From the NCBI RefSeq assembly GCF_013407855.1, contig NZ_JACBZH010000001.1, forward strand, positions 2,976,001 to 3,040,000: a DNA stretch of 64,000 nucleotides. Direction: 5' to 3'. The notes beneath the pieces are model-generated. The model had not been told where the DNA came from. It saw only the letters and a list, made by a program, of their open reading frames with translations, and did not search any database. Below, one piece after another: positions 8,433 to 18,665 of the stretch. The DNA comes from Actinopolymorpha rutila. Lineage in GTDB: Bacteria > Actinomycetota > Actinomycetes > Propionibacteriales > Actinopolymorphaceae. Numbering within the stretch: the stretch's first letter is position 1; each line of letters starts with the position of its first letter. Position numbers and translations under genes: made by a program.

Positions 8433-8900
8433 TCAGGGCGCGACCTCGGCGGGTGTTCCTCCGGTGAGCCGGACGAGCTCGGCGTAGCTGGTGGGGAACA
8501 TGCTCAGGTGGTCGCCGGCGCCGGCCCACACCGGGTCGTACTTCTCCAGCCAGAGGTCGACGACCGTACGCAGTGGAGCGGGGTGGCCGACCGGCGCGAC
8601 GCCGCCGACCTGCTGGCCGGTGGCGGCGAGGACCTGCTCGGGGTCGGCGCGGCGGATCTTCGGCAGGTCCAGTGTGCGGGCGAGGTACCTGGTGTCGACC
8701 CGGTGAGCACCGCTGGTGAGAACGAGGAGGGGTTCGTCCCCGGCCACGAAGACCAGGCTGTTGGCGATCGCTCCGACGTCGCAGCCGAGCTGGTCGGCGG
8801 CCGCGGCGGCGGTGGGCACCTCCTGGTCGAAGACGTGCACCGTGCCGGTGGCGCCGAGGCGGCGGAGCGTCGCCGCGACGTGCTCGGACTGTGGGCTCAT
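8433..8900 (-). CDS. YbaK/EbsC family aminoacyl-tRNA deacylase-like protein
   Basis: A single YbaK/ProX editing domain of 155 residues. Members hydrolyse mischarged Cys- or Ala-tRNA(Pro) in trans. The fold is recognisable from EVPTAAAAADQLGCDVGAIANSLVF and VGGVAPVGHPAPLRTVVD (the GxxxPxG-type loop). The lysine found at the KSLVF position of YbaK is Asn here, a change that may alter substrate choice. ATG 8900 follows a minus-strand TAGCTT box by eight bases, suggesting a leaderless start. The molecular function is inferred from the family. Confidence 0.85.
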   Translation of the reverse strand: MSPQSEHVAATLRRLGATGTVHVFDQEVPTAAAAADQLGCDVGAIANSLVFVAGDEPLLVLTSGAHRVDTRYLARTLDLPKIRRADPEQVLAATGQQVGGVAPVGHPAPLRTVVDLWLEKYDPVWAGAGDHLSMFPTSYAELVRLTGGTPAEVAP

Positions 8901-9000
8901 GGTCTGAAAAGCTAGCCGGTCCGGACGTGCGGCCGCACCCCGGAAACGCCGGTGCGCGGGATGTGGTGGGGAGGCGGAGCGGGTTGTCGGAGGTGCGTCC

Positions 9001-9006
9001 TAGGCT
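9001..9006 (+). promoter_or_regulatory. -10 box (TAGGCT) of M24 peptidase gene
   Basis: TAGGCT is seven bases before GTG 9014 and there is no ribosome binding site, consistent with a leaderless message. It fixes the start at 9014 rather than the more upstream in-frame codons. Confidence 0.55.
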
Positions 9007-9013
9007 GGCCCGC

Positions 9014-10150
9014 GTGACGACCTCCGTGCCTCCCGCCGACCTCCGTCTCCGCCTCGATCGTGCCCGCGCGGCCGCGGCCGCCGCCGGCGTCGGCGCCCTG
9101 CTGGTCTCGCCGGGTCCCGACCTGCGCTATCTCACCGGCTACGACGCCAAGCCGCTGGAGCGGCTCACGTGCCTGCTGCTGCCCGCCCAGGCCGCGCAGG
9201 CCGAGCCGGTCCTGGTGGTCCCGGGCCTGGAGCGGGCCGCGGCCAGGGCGTCCGGTGTCGAGGAGCTGGGGCTGGAGATCGTTCCCTGGCAGGAGACAGA
9301 GGACCCCTACGGCCTGGTGGCCAAGCTGCTGCCCGGCGGCGTCGGCTCGGTGGCGCTGGACAACCACATGTGGGCGGAGAAGGTGCTCGCCTTCCGGGCG
9401 TCGCTGCCCGGGGTGGAGCAGAAGCTCGCGGGGGAGATCCTGCGCGAGCTGCGGATGCGCAAGACGCCGGCCGAGGTGGCCGAGCTGCGGGCCGCGGGCG
9501 CGGCGATCGACCGGGTGCACGCCCGGGTCGGTGACTGGTTGCGCCCGGGCCGCACGGAGGCCGAGGTGGGCCGCGACATCCACGACGCGATCCTCGCCGA
9601 GGGGCACGTGCAGGTCGACTTCGTGATCGTCGGCTCGGGCCCCAACGGCGCCTCGCCGCACCACGAGGTCTCCGACCGGGTGATCCAGGCCGGTGAGCCG
9701 GTGGTCGTCGACATCGGGGGCACCACCGCGGCCGGCTACTGCTCCGACGAGACCCGCACCTACGCGGTCGGGGGCCCGCCTCCGGAGGAGTTCCGGCGCT
9801 ACTACGACGTCCTCCAGCGTGCGCAGGAAGCCGCCTGCGCGCACGTGCGGCCGGGCGTCACCGCGGAGTCGGTGGACGCGGTCGCGCGCACGATCATCAC
9901 CGAGGCGGGCTTCGGCGGGGAATTCATCCACCGCACCGGCCACGGCATCGGCATGGAAAGCCACGAGGAGCCCTACATCGTGGCCGGCAACACCCTTCCG
10001 CTGGAGCCGGGCATGGCGTTCTCCGTCGAGCCCGGGATCTACTTCGAGGGCCGGCACGGTGCCCGGATCGAGGACATCGTGGTGGTCACCGACACCGGCG
10101 TGGAGGCGGTCAACCTGCGCCCCCGCGACCTGGTGGTCCTCGATGGCTGA
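9014..10150 (+). CDS. M24 family metallopeptidase (Xaa-Pro dipeptidase/aminopeptidase P, PepE-like)
   Basis: A 378-residue creatinase-type metallopeptidase that should cleave X-Pro peptides in the cytosol. It has an N-terminal creatinase domain (about 1-140) and a pita-bread catalytic domain. The five metal ligands are recognisable: Asp in VVDIGGTTAAGY, Asp in CSDETRTY, His in HRTGHGIGM, Glu in FSVEPGIY and Glu in ARIEDIVVV. M. tuberculosis pepE (Rv2089c) occupies the matching place beside the exonuclease and helY, so orthology is likely. Start GTG 9014 was chosen from the -10 spacing. Confidence 0.92.
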   Translation: MTTSVPPADLRLRLDRARAAAAAAGVGALLVSPGPDLRYLTGYDAKPLERLTCLLLPAQAAQAEPVLVVPGLERAAARASGVEELGLEIVPWQETEDPYGLVAKLLPGGVGSVALDNHMWAEKVLAFRASLPGVEQKLAGEILRELRMRKTPAEVAELRAAGAAIDRVHARVGDWLRPGRTEAEVGRDIHDAILAEGHVQVDFVIVGSGPNGASPHHEVSDRVIQAGEPVVVDIGGTTAAGYCSDETRTYAVGGPPPEEFRRYYDVLQRAQEAACAHVRPGVTAESVDAVARTIITEAGFGGEFIHRTGHGIGMESHEEPYIVAGNTLPLEPGMAFSVEPGIYFEGRHGARIEDIVVVTDTGVEAVNLRPRDLVVLDG

Positions 10151-10227
10151 GGCGGTGACCGAGCCTGCCGCCGAGAAAGCGTTCCCAGGGGTGAGATCGC
10201 GGACTGACCACGCCATGGTTCACGCGG

Positions 10228-10233
10228 TACGGT
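10228..10233 (+). promoter_or_regulatory. -10 box (TACGGT) of Lrp/AsnC gene
   Basis: TACGGT lies seven bases before GTG 10241, supporting that start over the in-frame GTG at 10232, which overlaps the box. Confidence 0.45.
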
Positions 10234-10240
10234 GACCGGC

Positions 10241-10681
10241 GTGGAGGACCTCGACCGTCAGATCGTCCGGCTGCTCGCGTCCAACGGCCGGATGTCGTAC
10301 ACCGAACTCGGCAAGCTCACCGGCCTGTCCACCTCGGCGGTGCACCAGCGCGTACGCCGGCTGGAGCAGCGCGGCATCATCCAGGGATACGCCGCGGTCG
10401 TCGACTACGAGGCGCTCGATCTGCCGCTGACGGCGTTCATCTCGATCAAGCCGATCGACCCCAGCCAGCCCGACGACTCACCCGACCTGCTCCAGGACGT
10501 GCCCGAGATCGAGGACTGTCACTCCGTCGCGGGCGACGAGAACTACCTGCTGAAGGTCCGGGTCACGAGTCCCCGTGCGCTGGAGGAGTTGCTGGCCCGG
10601 ATCCGGTCCAAGGCCAACGTCTCCACCCGGTCGCTGGTCGTGTTGTCCACGCCGTACGAACACCGCCCGCCGGCAGTCTGA
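10241..10681 (+). CDS. Lrp/AsnC family transcriptional regulator
   Basis: A 146-residue regulator with an N-terminal winged helix-turn-helix (about 1-60; SYTELGKLTGLSTSAVHQRVRRLE) and a C-terminal RAM/AsnC effector domain (about 65-140) that usually binds amino acids and assembles into octamers. A slightly unusual insert rich in Asp/Pro/Ser (DPSQPDDSPDLL) occurs where the RAM domain begins. It follows the peptidase gene, which may hint at amino-acid sensing, but no operator could be assigned. An in-frame GTG at 10232 is an alternative start. Confidence 0.9.
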   Translation: MEDLDRQIVRLLASNGRMSYTELGKLTGLSTSAVHQRVRRLEQRGIIQGYAAVVDYEALDLPLTAFISIKPIDPSQPDDSPDLLQDVPEIEDCHSVAGDENYLLKVRVTSPRALEELLARIRSKANVSTRSLVVLSTPYEHRPPAV

Positions 10682-10742
10682 GCCGCGCCCGCCTGTACGG
10701 TTCGCCCACGCCGCTCTGCTCCCGGCTATGCTAGCCGCACAA

Positions 10743-10758
10743 CGTTAGGCAGCTAACG
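10743..10758 (+). promoter_or_regulatory. Operator-like palindrome before LLM oxidoreductase gene
   Basis: A perfect dyad CGTTAG-N4-CTAACG lies between a candidate -10 box TATGCT (10727-10732) and the AAGGAG ribosome site (10759-10764) of the downstream gene. In that place a bound repressor would block early transcription. The PadR regulator encoded at 11778 is a candidate binder, but this is inference. Confidence 0.5.
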
Positions 10759-10771
10759 AAGGAGTTCGCCG

Positions 10772-11680
10772 GTGCGCATCAGCCTGTCCATCGCCAACTT
10801 CACCTGGCCCGACGGCCCGGACCGGATCGGCCGGCGCGTCGGCCGGCTCGCCCGGATCGCGGACCAGGCCGGCTTCCACACCCTCTGGGTGATGGACCAC
10901 CTGTTCCAGATCGGCATGAACGGCCCCGCCGAACTGGACATGCTCGAGGGCTACACCACGCTCGCGTACGCCGCGGGCCAGACCGAACGCATCCGGCTCG
11001 GCACCCTGGTCACCGCCGCGCCGTATCGGCATCCGGGTGTTCTGGTGAAGACCGTGACCACGCTCGACGTCCTGTCCGGTGGGCGGGCCTGGCTGGGTAT
11101 CGGCGCGGCCTGGAACGGCCGCGAGGCCGAGGGCCTGGGCATCCCGTTCCCGCCGACGAAGGAACGCTTCGACCGACTGGAGGAGGTGCTCCGGATCGCG
11201 TTGCGGATGTGGCGGGGCGACCGGACGCCGTACGACGGCGAGCACTACCACCTCGCCGACCCGCTGAACTCGCCCAACGCCCTGACCCGGCCGCACCCGC
11301 CGATCCTCGTCGGTGGAATGGGGGAACGGCGGACGCTGCGGTACGTCGCGAAGTACGCCGACGCCTGCAACCTCTTCGACATCCCGGACGGCGAGGCGAT
11401 CCGCAAGCACAAGCTCGCGGTCCTGCGCGAACACTGCGAGGGCGAGGGGCGCGACTATGACGAGATCGAGAAGACGATCGCCATGTCGGTGGCGATCTCC
11501 CGCGACGGGCGCGACGACACCGACTCGCCGGCGCGGGTGCTCGAGCGGCTGGCCGAACTCGCGGCGTCCGGCATGGACCACGCGATCGTCGCGCCGCCCG
11601 GACCGTGGGACGAGGAGTCGCTTCACCTGCTGGGCGAACTCGTGCCGGACATCGAGGCGATCGTGCCCGCAGGCCGCTGA
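10772..11680 (+). CDS. LLM class F420-dependent oxidoreductase
   Basis: A 302-residue luciferase-like TIM-barrel flavin/F420 enzyme. The start MRISLSIANFTWP, the GFHTLWVMDHLFQ strand-helix, the cofactor-loop GTLVTAAPYRHPGVLVKTVTTLDVLSGGR and GIGAAWNGREAEGLGIPFP are typical of the actinobacterial F420 branch (TIGR03560-like). It would use the deazaflavin F420 for hydride transfer to an unknown substrate. GTG 10772 has a good AAGGAG site seven bases upstream. A palindromic operator lies in its leader. The next gene is a PadR regulator on the same strand. Confidence 0.9.
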   Translation: MRISLSIANFTWPDGPDRIGRRVGRLARIADQAGFHTLWVMDHLFQIGMNGPAELDMLEGYTTLAYAAGQTERIRLGTLVTAAPYRHPGVLVKTVTTLDVLSGGRAWLGIGAAWNGREAEGLGIPFPPTKERFDRLEEVLRIALRMWRGDRTPYDGEHYHLADPLNSPNALTRPHPPILVGGMGERRTLRYVAKYADACNLFDIPDGEAIRKHKLAVLREHCEGEGRDYDEIEKTIAMSVAISRDGRDDTDSPARVLERLAELAASGMDHAIVAPPGPWDEESLHLLGELVPDIEAIVPAGR

Positions 11681-11777
11681 CCGGCAGAACCCGACCTTCG
11701 TGCTGTGCCTTACCGCGGCCGTGACCGGGCACAACGGCTGGTGAGGGAGGGGCGACCGTTGGGGGAGGGCGCGCCAC

Positions 11778-12425
11778 GTGGTCCGCGGACGAACAGCCGA
11801 CCTGGTGGGCCTCACCGTGCTCGCGCTGCTCCTGCAGGGCCCGCGGCACCCCTACGAACTGCACCGCCTCATCGTCGACACGCACAAGGACTACATCACC
11901 GGTCTGCCGCACAGCCTCCACCACGCCGTCGACCGGCTGATGGACGACGAGCTGGTCGTCCCGGCGGAGACCAGCCGGGAGGGCCGGCGACCGGAGCGGA
12001 TCATCTACCAGATCACCGCCGAGGGCCGCGCGGAGCTCGCCGCCCGACTGCGCGGCCTGCTGGAGCGGACCGACGGGGACCGGCCGACGTTCACCGCGGC
12101 CGTGTCCCTGCTGGGCTGCCTGCCGGTCGAGGAGGCCGTACGTAGCCTCGGCACCCGGGTGGCCGGCCTGGAGGGCGGCATCGCGACCCTCGACGGGGTG
12201 ATGGGGACCCTGCGCGCCGGTGGGCTGCCGCGGTTGCTGCTGCTGGACCTGGAGTACGCCCGCGCCGCCACTGCCGCGGAGCTGCAGTGGGTACGCGGCC
12301 TGCTCGCCGACATCAGGGTCGGCGACCTGACCTGGACGTCACCGCTGACCGATGCCGACCTGGTAGCCCGTCGCGACTCCGGGCGGACGGGCGACGGCGA
12401 GGTCGAGTCCGGCCGGGGCATCTGA
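11778..12425 (+). CDS. PadR family transcriptional regulator
   Basis: A 215-residue regulator with the PadR winged-helix domain at residues 8-85 (LTVLALLLQGPRHPYELHRLI, then the RRPERIIYQITAEGRAELAARL wing) and a C-terminal helical dimerisation part (about 95-185). PadR proteins mostly repress detoxification or transport genes. The helix usually spelled YGY.I has HPYELHRLI, a common variant. GTG 11778 follows GGGGGAGGG. It lies 97 bases after the F420-type oxidoreductase, which may be its target together with itself. Confidence 0.88.
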   Translation: MVRGRTADLVGLTVLALLLQGPRHPYELHRLIVDTHKDYITGLPHSLHHAVDRLMDDELVVPAETSREGRRPERIIYQITAEGRAELAARLRGLLERTDGDRPTFTAAVSLLGCLPVEEAVRSLGTRVAGLEGGIATLDGVMGTLRAGGLPRLLLLDLEYARAATAAELQWVRGLLADIRVGDLTWTSPLTDADLVARRDSGRTGDGEVESGRGI

Positions 12426-12437
12426 CCGGCGAATCGC

Positions 12438-12443
12438 TAGGCT
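12438..12443 (+). promoter_or_regulatory. -10 box (TAGGCT) of RNA methyltransferase gene
   Basis: TAGGCT precedes ATG 12453 by nine bases without a ribosome binding site, consistent with a leaderless or nearly leaderless message. Confidence 0.45.
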
Positions 12444-12452
12444 GACCGGCCT

Positions 12453-13811
12453 ATGACACAACGTTTCGGCACGGGCGGGCAGTCGGCGAGCCGGGCCGGC
12501 CGTACGAGTGGGACAGCCAAGCCGCGCCGCCCCGGCGACCGTGGCCGCCCGCGCCAGGAGAACGAGCCCGAGCGGCACGAGCGGCGTCGTTCCGGACCAA
12601 AGCGCTCCGAACCAAGGCGTCCTGAACGGGACCGTTCCGAACGCCCGGAGCGGCCGCAGACAGCGGGCCCGCAGGGTACGAGCCGGATGTTCGTGCTCGC
12701 CGCCCCGGGACTCGCCCCGCTGGTCCAAAGTGAGCTGTCCGACCTGCCCGGTGTGGAGGTCACCGACGTCGGCAACGACGGCCGTGCGGATGTCGTTCTG
12801 TGCACCGTCGACGCCGGACGCGAGGCCGCCCTGCTGCGGTTGCGCACGGCCGACGACGTGTTCGTCGAACTCGGCCGGACCTTCCGGTCCGAAGGGGACA
12901 AGCCGCCCTGGATCGTGCGCCGGGTCCTGCGTCCGGGCCGGCTGGAGGCCGCCACCGGCCTGTGGCGGTCGACGAATCCCGGCCCCGGAAGCCGTGGCCG
13001 GGGTGGCCGGGCCGGGCGGCAGCGGCTGACCTACCGCGTCGTGGCCCGGGTCTTGCAGGAGCGCACCTGGAAGCGCACCGAACTGCGCCGGGCGCTGGAC
13101 GCCGGGGTGAGTGACGCCGAGCCGAGCTGGCGGGCCGACGATCCCGCCCAGATCGAGGTGTGGGCGCTGGAGTACACCAAGGGCCGGTTCGTAGCCGGTC
13201 TGCGGCTGACCACCGTACGGATGCGCCAGCACGGCGGCCGGGAATCCGAACGCCCCGGCGCGCTGCGCCCGCCGGTCGCCGCGGCGATGGTGGCGCTGGC
13301 CGGCTCGCCCCCTGATCACCGTCCGGGCAGGGCCGGTAGGCCGGACAGTCCCGGCAGGTCCGGGAAGTCCCGCTCTGCCGGCCTGTCCGGCACTTTGCTG
13401 GACCCGTGCTGCGGCTCGGGCACCATCCTCGCCGAGGCCAAGGCGGTGGGCTGGGAGGTCGAGGGCCGCGACATCGACGCCAGCGCGGTCTCGGCCAGCC
13501 GGCGCAACGCCGACACCCCGCACGTGCAGGACGGCGACGCCCGAGACCTCGACCTGCCGGACGCGTCCGTGGACGCCGTCGTGTCCAACCTGCCGTTCGG
13601 GCGTCAGTACGCCGTGCAGGGCGACCCCGCCGTGTGGATCGCCGACGTGATGGCCGAACTGGCCCGGGTGACCAGGCCCGGCGGACGGGTCGTTCTGCTG
13701 GTGCCGGAGCTGCCCAGGTCGGCGGTCCCGTCGGCTCTCCGGTTGCGGGACCGCCACCAGGTCCGGCTGCTCGGCACGACCAGCACCATCTGGGCGTACG
13801 ACCGGCGATGA
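12453..13811 (+). CDS. THUMP-type SAM-dependent RNA methyltransferase (Trm11/Trm14/RlmL-like)
   Basis: The 452-residue protein has three parts: a disordered basic N-terminal tail (about 1-72) rich in R, E and P; a THUMP/ferredoxin-like RNA-binding region (about 75-260); and a Rossmann methyltransferase domain. The latter shows motif I LLDPCCGSGTILAEA, an acidic GRDIDASAV loop and the catalytic NLPFG tetrapeptide that marks guanosine N2-methyltransferases acting on tRNA or rRNA. The exact nucleotide cannot be told. It is followed by a ligase gene eight bases later on the same strand, suggesting co-transcription. The long charged tail is unusual and may bind RNA. Confidence 0.85.
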   Translation: MTQRFGTGGQSASRAGRTSGTAKPRRPGDRGRPRQENEPERHERRRSGPKRSEPRRPERDRSERPERPQTAGPQGTSRMFVLAAPGLAPLVQSELSDLPGVEVTDVGNDGRADVVLCTVDAGREAALLRLRTADDVFVELGRTFRSEGDKPPWIVRRVLRPGRLEAATGLWRSTNPGPGSRGRGGRAGRQRLTYRVVARVLQERTWKRTELRRALDAGVSDAEPSWRADDPAQIEVWALEYTKGRFVAGLRLTTVRMRQHGGRESERPGALRPPVAAAMVALAGSPPDHRPGRAGRPDSPGRSGKSRSAGLSGTLLDPCCGSGTILAEAKAVGWEVEGRDIDASAVSASRRNADTPHVQDGDARDLDLPDASVDAVVSNLPFGRQYAVQGDPAVWIADVMAELARVTRPGGRVVLLVPELPRSAVPSALRLRDRHQVRLLGTTSTIWAYDRR

Positions 13812-13818
13812 TCGAGGG

Positions 13819-14859
13819 GTGACCGAACACCCCGGACTCCCCGGACTCCCCGGACTCCCCGAACTCGCCGGGTTGCCGCAGGTCGCGCCGATGCTGGCGA
13901 CGCCCGGATCGCTGCCACCGGCCGCCGACCAGCACCGTTGGGCGTTCGAGATGAAGTGGGACGGAGTCCGGGCGGTCGCCTACGTCGCCGACGGGCGGGT
14001 CGTGCTTCTCGGGCGGTCCGGCCGCGACTTCACCGGTACCTACCCGGAGGTCGGGGCGCTCGCCGACCTGTTGCCGGGCCGCCGGTGCGTGCTGGACGGT
14101 GAAGTGGTGGCGCTGGACGAGCGCGGACGGCCGAGCTTCGAGCTGCTCCAGGCCCGCATGCACGGCCCGGGGTCGGGCTCCGGACGGGGACGCCGCCGTG
14201 CCTCCGGTGCCGGTGGCACCGCGAGACCGCCGGTCGTCTACCTCGTCTTCGACCTGCTGGCCCTGGACGGCACCTCGATGCTGGCCAGCCCCTACACCGC
14301 CCGGCGGGAGGCACTGGACGCGCTCGGCCTGGCCGGTCTGTACTGCCAGGTCCCGCCCGCGTTCGTGGGAGCCGGGGACGCCGCGCTGCGCACCAGCCGG
14401 GACCAGGGTCTGGAGGGCGTGGTCGCGAAGCGTCTTTCCTCGCCGTACGAACCCGGCCGGCGCAGCGCGTCCTGGGTGAAGGTCAAGAACCTCCGCACCC
14501 AGGAGGTGGTGATCGCCGGCTGGCGGGTCGGCGAGGGTTCGCGGGCCGATACGTTCGGCGCCCTGCTGTGCGGGGTGTACGACGAGGGCCGGCTGGTGTA
14601 CGCGGGGCGGGTCGGCACCGGCTTCAACCAGGACAGGCTCGCCGACCTGACCGCCCGGCTCGCACCGCTGGAGCAGCGCGCCCAGCCGTTCGACGAGCGG
14701 CTGCCCACGGCGGAGGCGCGCGGCGCCCACTGGGTCCGGCCGGTGCTGGTCGGCGAGGTGGCGTTCTCGGAGTGGACGCGGGACGGGCGCCTGCGCCACC
14801 CCGTCTGGCGCGGGCTGCGACCGGACAAGGACCCGGACGAGGTGGTCCGCGAGTCCTGA
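13819..14859 (+). CDS. ATP-dependent DNA ligase (LigC/LigD-ligase type)
   Basis: A 346-residue adenylating ligase that seals nicks with ATP. The active-site lysine lies in FEMKWDGVRAVAY (KxDG motif), followed by LGRSGRDFTGTYPEV, VLDGEVVALD, YLVFDLLALDG, GLEGVVAKRLSSPY and SWVKVKN. The C-terminal OB-fold runs from about 220 to the end. It lacks the polymerase and nuclease domains of full LigD, so it resembles the stand-alone LigC enzymes of actinobacterial end joining or base repair. No Ku gene is in the window. The N-terminus holds a GLPGLPGLPELAGLP repeat made by nine-base tandem repeats near 13832-13860. The GTG start is plausible but poorly supported by its ribosome site. Confidence 0.92.
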   Translation: MTEHPGLPGLPGLPELAGLPQVAPMLATPGSLPPAADQHRWAFEMKWDGVRAVAYVADGRVVLLGRSGRDFTGTYPEVGALADLLPGRRCVLDGEVVALDERGRPSFELLQARMHGPGSGSGRGRRRASGAGGTARPPVVYLVFDLLALDGTSMLASPYTARREALDALGLAGLYCQVPPAFVGAGDAALRTSRDQGLEGVVAKRLSSPYEPGRRSASWVKVKNLRTQEVVIAGWRVGEGSRADTFGALLCGVYDEGRLVYAGRVGTGFNQDRLADLTARLAPLEQRAQPFDERLPTAEARGAHWVRPVLVGEVAFSEWTRDGRLRHPVWRGLRPDKDPDEVVRES

Positions 14860-14885
14860 CCCCGGGGCGGACGAGCCACCGAGCG

Positions 14886-15908
14886 CTACTCGTCCTCGGA
14901 TTCGAGCTCGGGCGGAACGTCCGAAGCCGCGGACCTCGACGTACGCCTACGGCGTCCGGTCCCGCTCCCGCTCTCGGTCCGGATCGCGCGGGTGCCCGGT
15001 GGGAGGTCGTTCGCGTCGGCGGCCCTGGTCAGGTAGTCGACCAGCACCCGTTGCAGCTCCCGGGCGGCGCGCGGCGGCTCGACGTCGTTGCGGCGGCCGA
15101 GCCCGATGGTGCGGTGCAGCCCGGGGTCGGCGAACCGGGTGACGCGTACGGTGTCGCGCCGGTCGGCCACCATGCGTGGCACCACGGCCAGGCCGAGGCC
15201 GGACTCCACGAAGCCGAGTACGGCGTCCATCTCCCCGCCCTCGACGGCGAACGTCGGCTCGAACCCAGCCGCCCGGCAGGCGCCGAGGGTGAACTCGCGC
15301 AGGTCGTACCCCTGGCGGAACATCACCAGCGGCTGGTCGCGCAGGTCCTCGATCCGCAGCCGTCCGCCTTCCCACAGTGGCGGCTCCGAGGCCGGCGAGA
15401 CCACCACCAGCTCCTCCCGCAGGAGTGCGGTGGTCGCCAGCGCCGGGTCGTGGCTCTGCAGCGGCAGGATCAGCAGGGCGAGGTCGAGGTTTCCGGTGGC
15501 GACCTCGCGGACGAGATCTCGCGAGCCGGCCTCCTCGATGATCAGGTGGATGCCGGGGTACTGCAGGTGGTACGCCCGCAGCACGTCGGGCAGCAGGCCG
15601 GTGCACAGGCTCGGCGTGGCGCCCAGGCGGACCCGGCCGCGGCGCAGCTGGACGAGTTCCTGGACCTCCAGCCGGGCGGTGTCGGTGTCGGCGAGGATCC
15701 TGCGGGCCAGGGGGAGCAGGGCCTCCCCGGCGTCTGTCAAGGCGATGTTGCCCCGGGCCCGGCGGAACAGCTCGGCGCCGAGTTCGCGTTCCAGCGCACG
15801 GATCTGCTGGGACAGGGACGGCTGGGCAACGTGCACGCGCTCGGCGGCCCGGGTGAAGTGCCGGAGTTCGGCGACCGCGACGAAGTAGGCGAGTTGCTGC
15901 AGCTGCAC
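14886..15908 (-). CDS. LysR family transcriptional regulator
   Basis: A 340-residue LysR regulator. Residues 1-60 form the winged helix-turn-helix (LQQLAYFVAVAELRHFTRAAERVHVAQPSLSQQIRALE) and residues about 88-295 form the periplasmic-binding-like effector domain. The last 45 residues are a polar tail ending in PPELESEDE. The GTG at 15908 gives the standard LysR N-terminus; upstream in-frame codons would extend into the operator region. It is divergent from sdhCAB with a T-N11-A box between them, so it likely controls sdh and itself. The effector is unknown. Confidence 0.93.
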   Translation of the reverse strand: MQLQQLAYFVAVAELRHFTRAAERVHVAQPSLSQQIRALERELGAELFRRARGNIALTDAGEALLPLARRILADTDTARLEVQELVQLRRGRVRLGATPSLCTGLLPDVLRAYHLQYPGIHLIIEEAGSRDLVREVATGNLDLALLILPLQSHDPALATTALLREELVVVSPASEPPLWEGGRLRIEDLRDQPLVMFRQGYDLREFTLGACRAAGFEPTFAVEGGEMDAVLGFVESGLGLAVVPRMVADRRDTVRVTRFADPGLHRTIGLGRRNDVEPPRAARELQRVLVDYLTRAADANDLPPGTRAIRTESGSGTGRRRRTSRSAASDVPPELESEDE

Positions 15909-15917
15909 TCCGTTACC

Positions 15918-15932
15918 ATAGCGGATAGCTAT
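15918..15932. promoter_or_regulatory. LysR-type T-N11-A operator between LysR gene and sdhC
   Basis: ATAGC-N5-GCTAT is a perfect 15-base dyad with the T-N11-A layout of LysR boxes. It lies 10 bases upstream of the LysR start and 22 bases upstream of the sdhC -35 element, the usual place for activator and autorepressor sites. Confidence 0.6.
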
Positions 15933-15953
15933 CGAAACAAGCCAAACCATGTC

Positions 15954-15983
15954 TTGGACCTGTCGCCAACCGGCTTCTACCGT
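15954..15983 (+). promoter_or_regulatory. Sigma-70-type promoter of sdhCAB
   Basis: TTGGAC (15954-15959) and TACCGT (15978-15983) are separated by 18 bases. ATG 15992 follows eight bases later with GGGGA in between. Confidence 0.5.
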
Positions 15984-15991
15984 GGGGACTC

Positions 15992-16696
15992 ATGGCATTG
16001 GCGACAGGTGTGGCGCGACCGTCGGTGGTCCGAACGCTGTGGTCCTCGACCATCGGTAAGAAAGCGGTCATGGCCGGCACCGGCGTGATCATGCTGGCCT
16101 TCCTGGTCGTCCACATGCTCGGCAATCTCAAGATCTTCTTCGGTGCGGCGGAGTTCAACCACTACGCCGGCTGGCTGCGGACCATCGGTTCGCCGGCCGT
16201 TCCCTCGTCGGGCTTCCTGTGGGTGCAGCGCGCGGTCCTGGTCGGCGCCGTCGTCGCCCACGGCATCGCGGCGTACCAGCTGAGCCGCCGCGACGTGTCC
16301 GCCCGGCCAAGCAGGTACCAGCACCGCCCGCCGGTGCGCACCAGCTACGCCACCCGCACGATGCGCTGGGGAGGAGTCATCCTCGGCCTGTTCATCGTGT
16401 GGCACATCCTCGACCTGACCACCCTCACCATCAACCCGCTCGGGCGCGCGCACCACCCGTACCAGAACGTCGTCGCCGACTTCCGCGTGTGGTACGTCAA
16501 CGTCGTCTACATCCTCGCCATGCTCGCCCTGGGACTGCACGTCCGGCACGGCTTCTGGAGTGCCGCCCAGACCCTCGGCGCCAACAACCGTGCCCGCGAC
16601 CGCGGCCTGAAGGCCACCGCGAACATCCTCGCGGTGGTGCTCACGGTCGGTTTCCTGGTCGTCCCCGTCGCGGTCATGACCGGAGTCGTGAGCTGA
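15992..16696 (+). CDS. sdhC: Succinate dehydrogenase cytochrome b subunit
   Basis: A 234-residue membrane subunit with five hydrophobic segments (about 27-50, 68-92, 125-148, 165-190, 208-232). It is the single-subunit, di-haem type found with Bacteroides/actinobacterial succinate:quinone oxidoreductases, not separate SdhC and SdhD. Candidate haem-ligand histidines lie in [23 protein letters not shown] and LHVRHGFW. It anchors SdhA and SdhB and passes electrons to menaquinone. It starts the sdhCAB operon; sdhA begins one base after its stop. Confidence 0.93.
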   Translation: MALATGVARPSVVRTLWSSTIGKKAVMAGTGVIMLAFLVVHMLGNLKIFFGAAEFNHYAGWLRTIGSPAVPSSGFLWVQRAVLVGAVVAHGIAAYQLSRRDVSARPSRYQHRPPVRTSYATRTMRWGGVILGLFIVWHILDLTTLTINPLGRAHHPYQNVVADFRVWYVNVVYILAMLALGLHVRHGFWSAAQTLGANNRARDRGLKATANILAVVLTVGFLVVPVAVMTGVVS

Positions 16697-16697
16697 C

Positions 16698-18661
<1,964 letters not shown>

Positions 18662-18665
<4 letters not shown>

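Noticed and set aside
12760..14799. A 679-codon open frame on the minus strand opposite the methyltransferase and ligase genes
   Set aside because: Its residues are repetitive Pro/Arg/Gly, while the plus-strand genes carry intact catalytic motifs.
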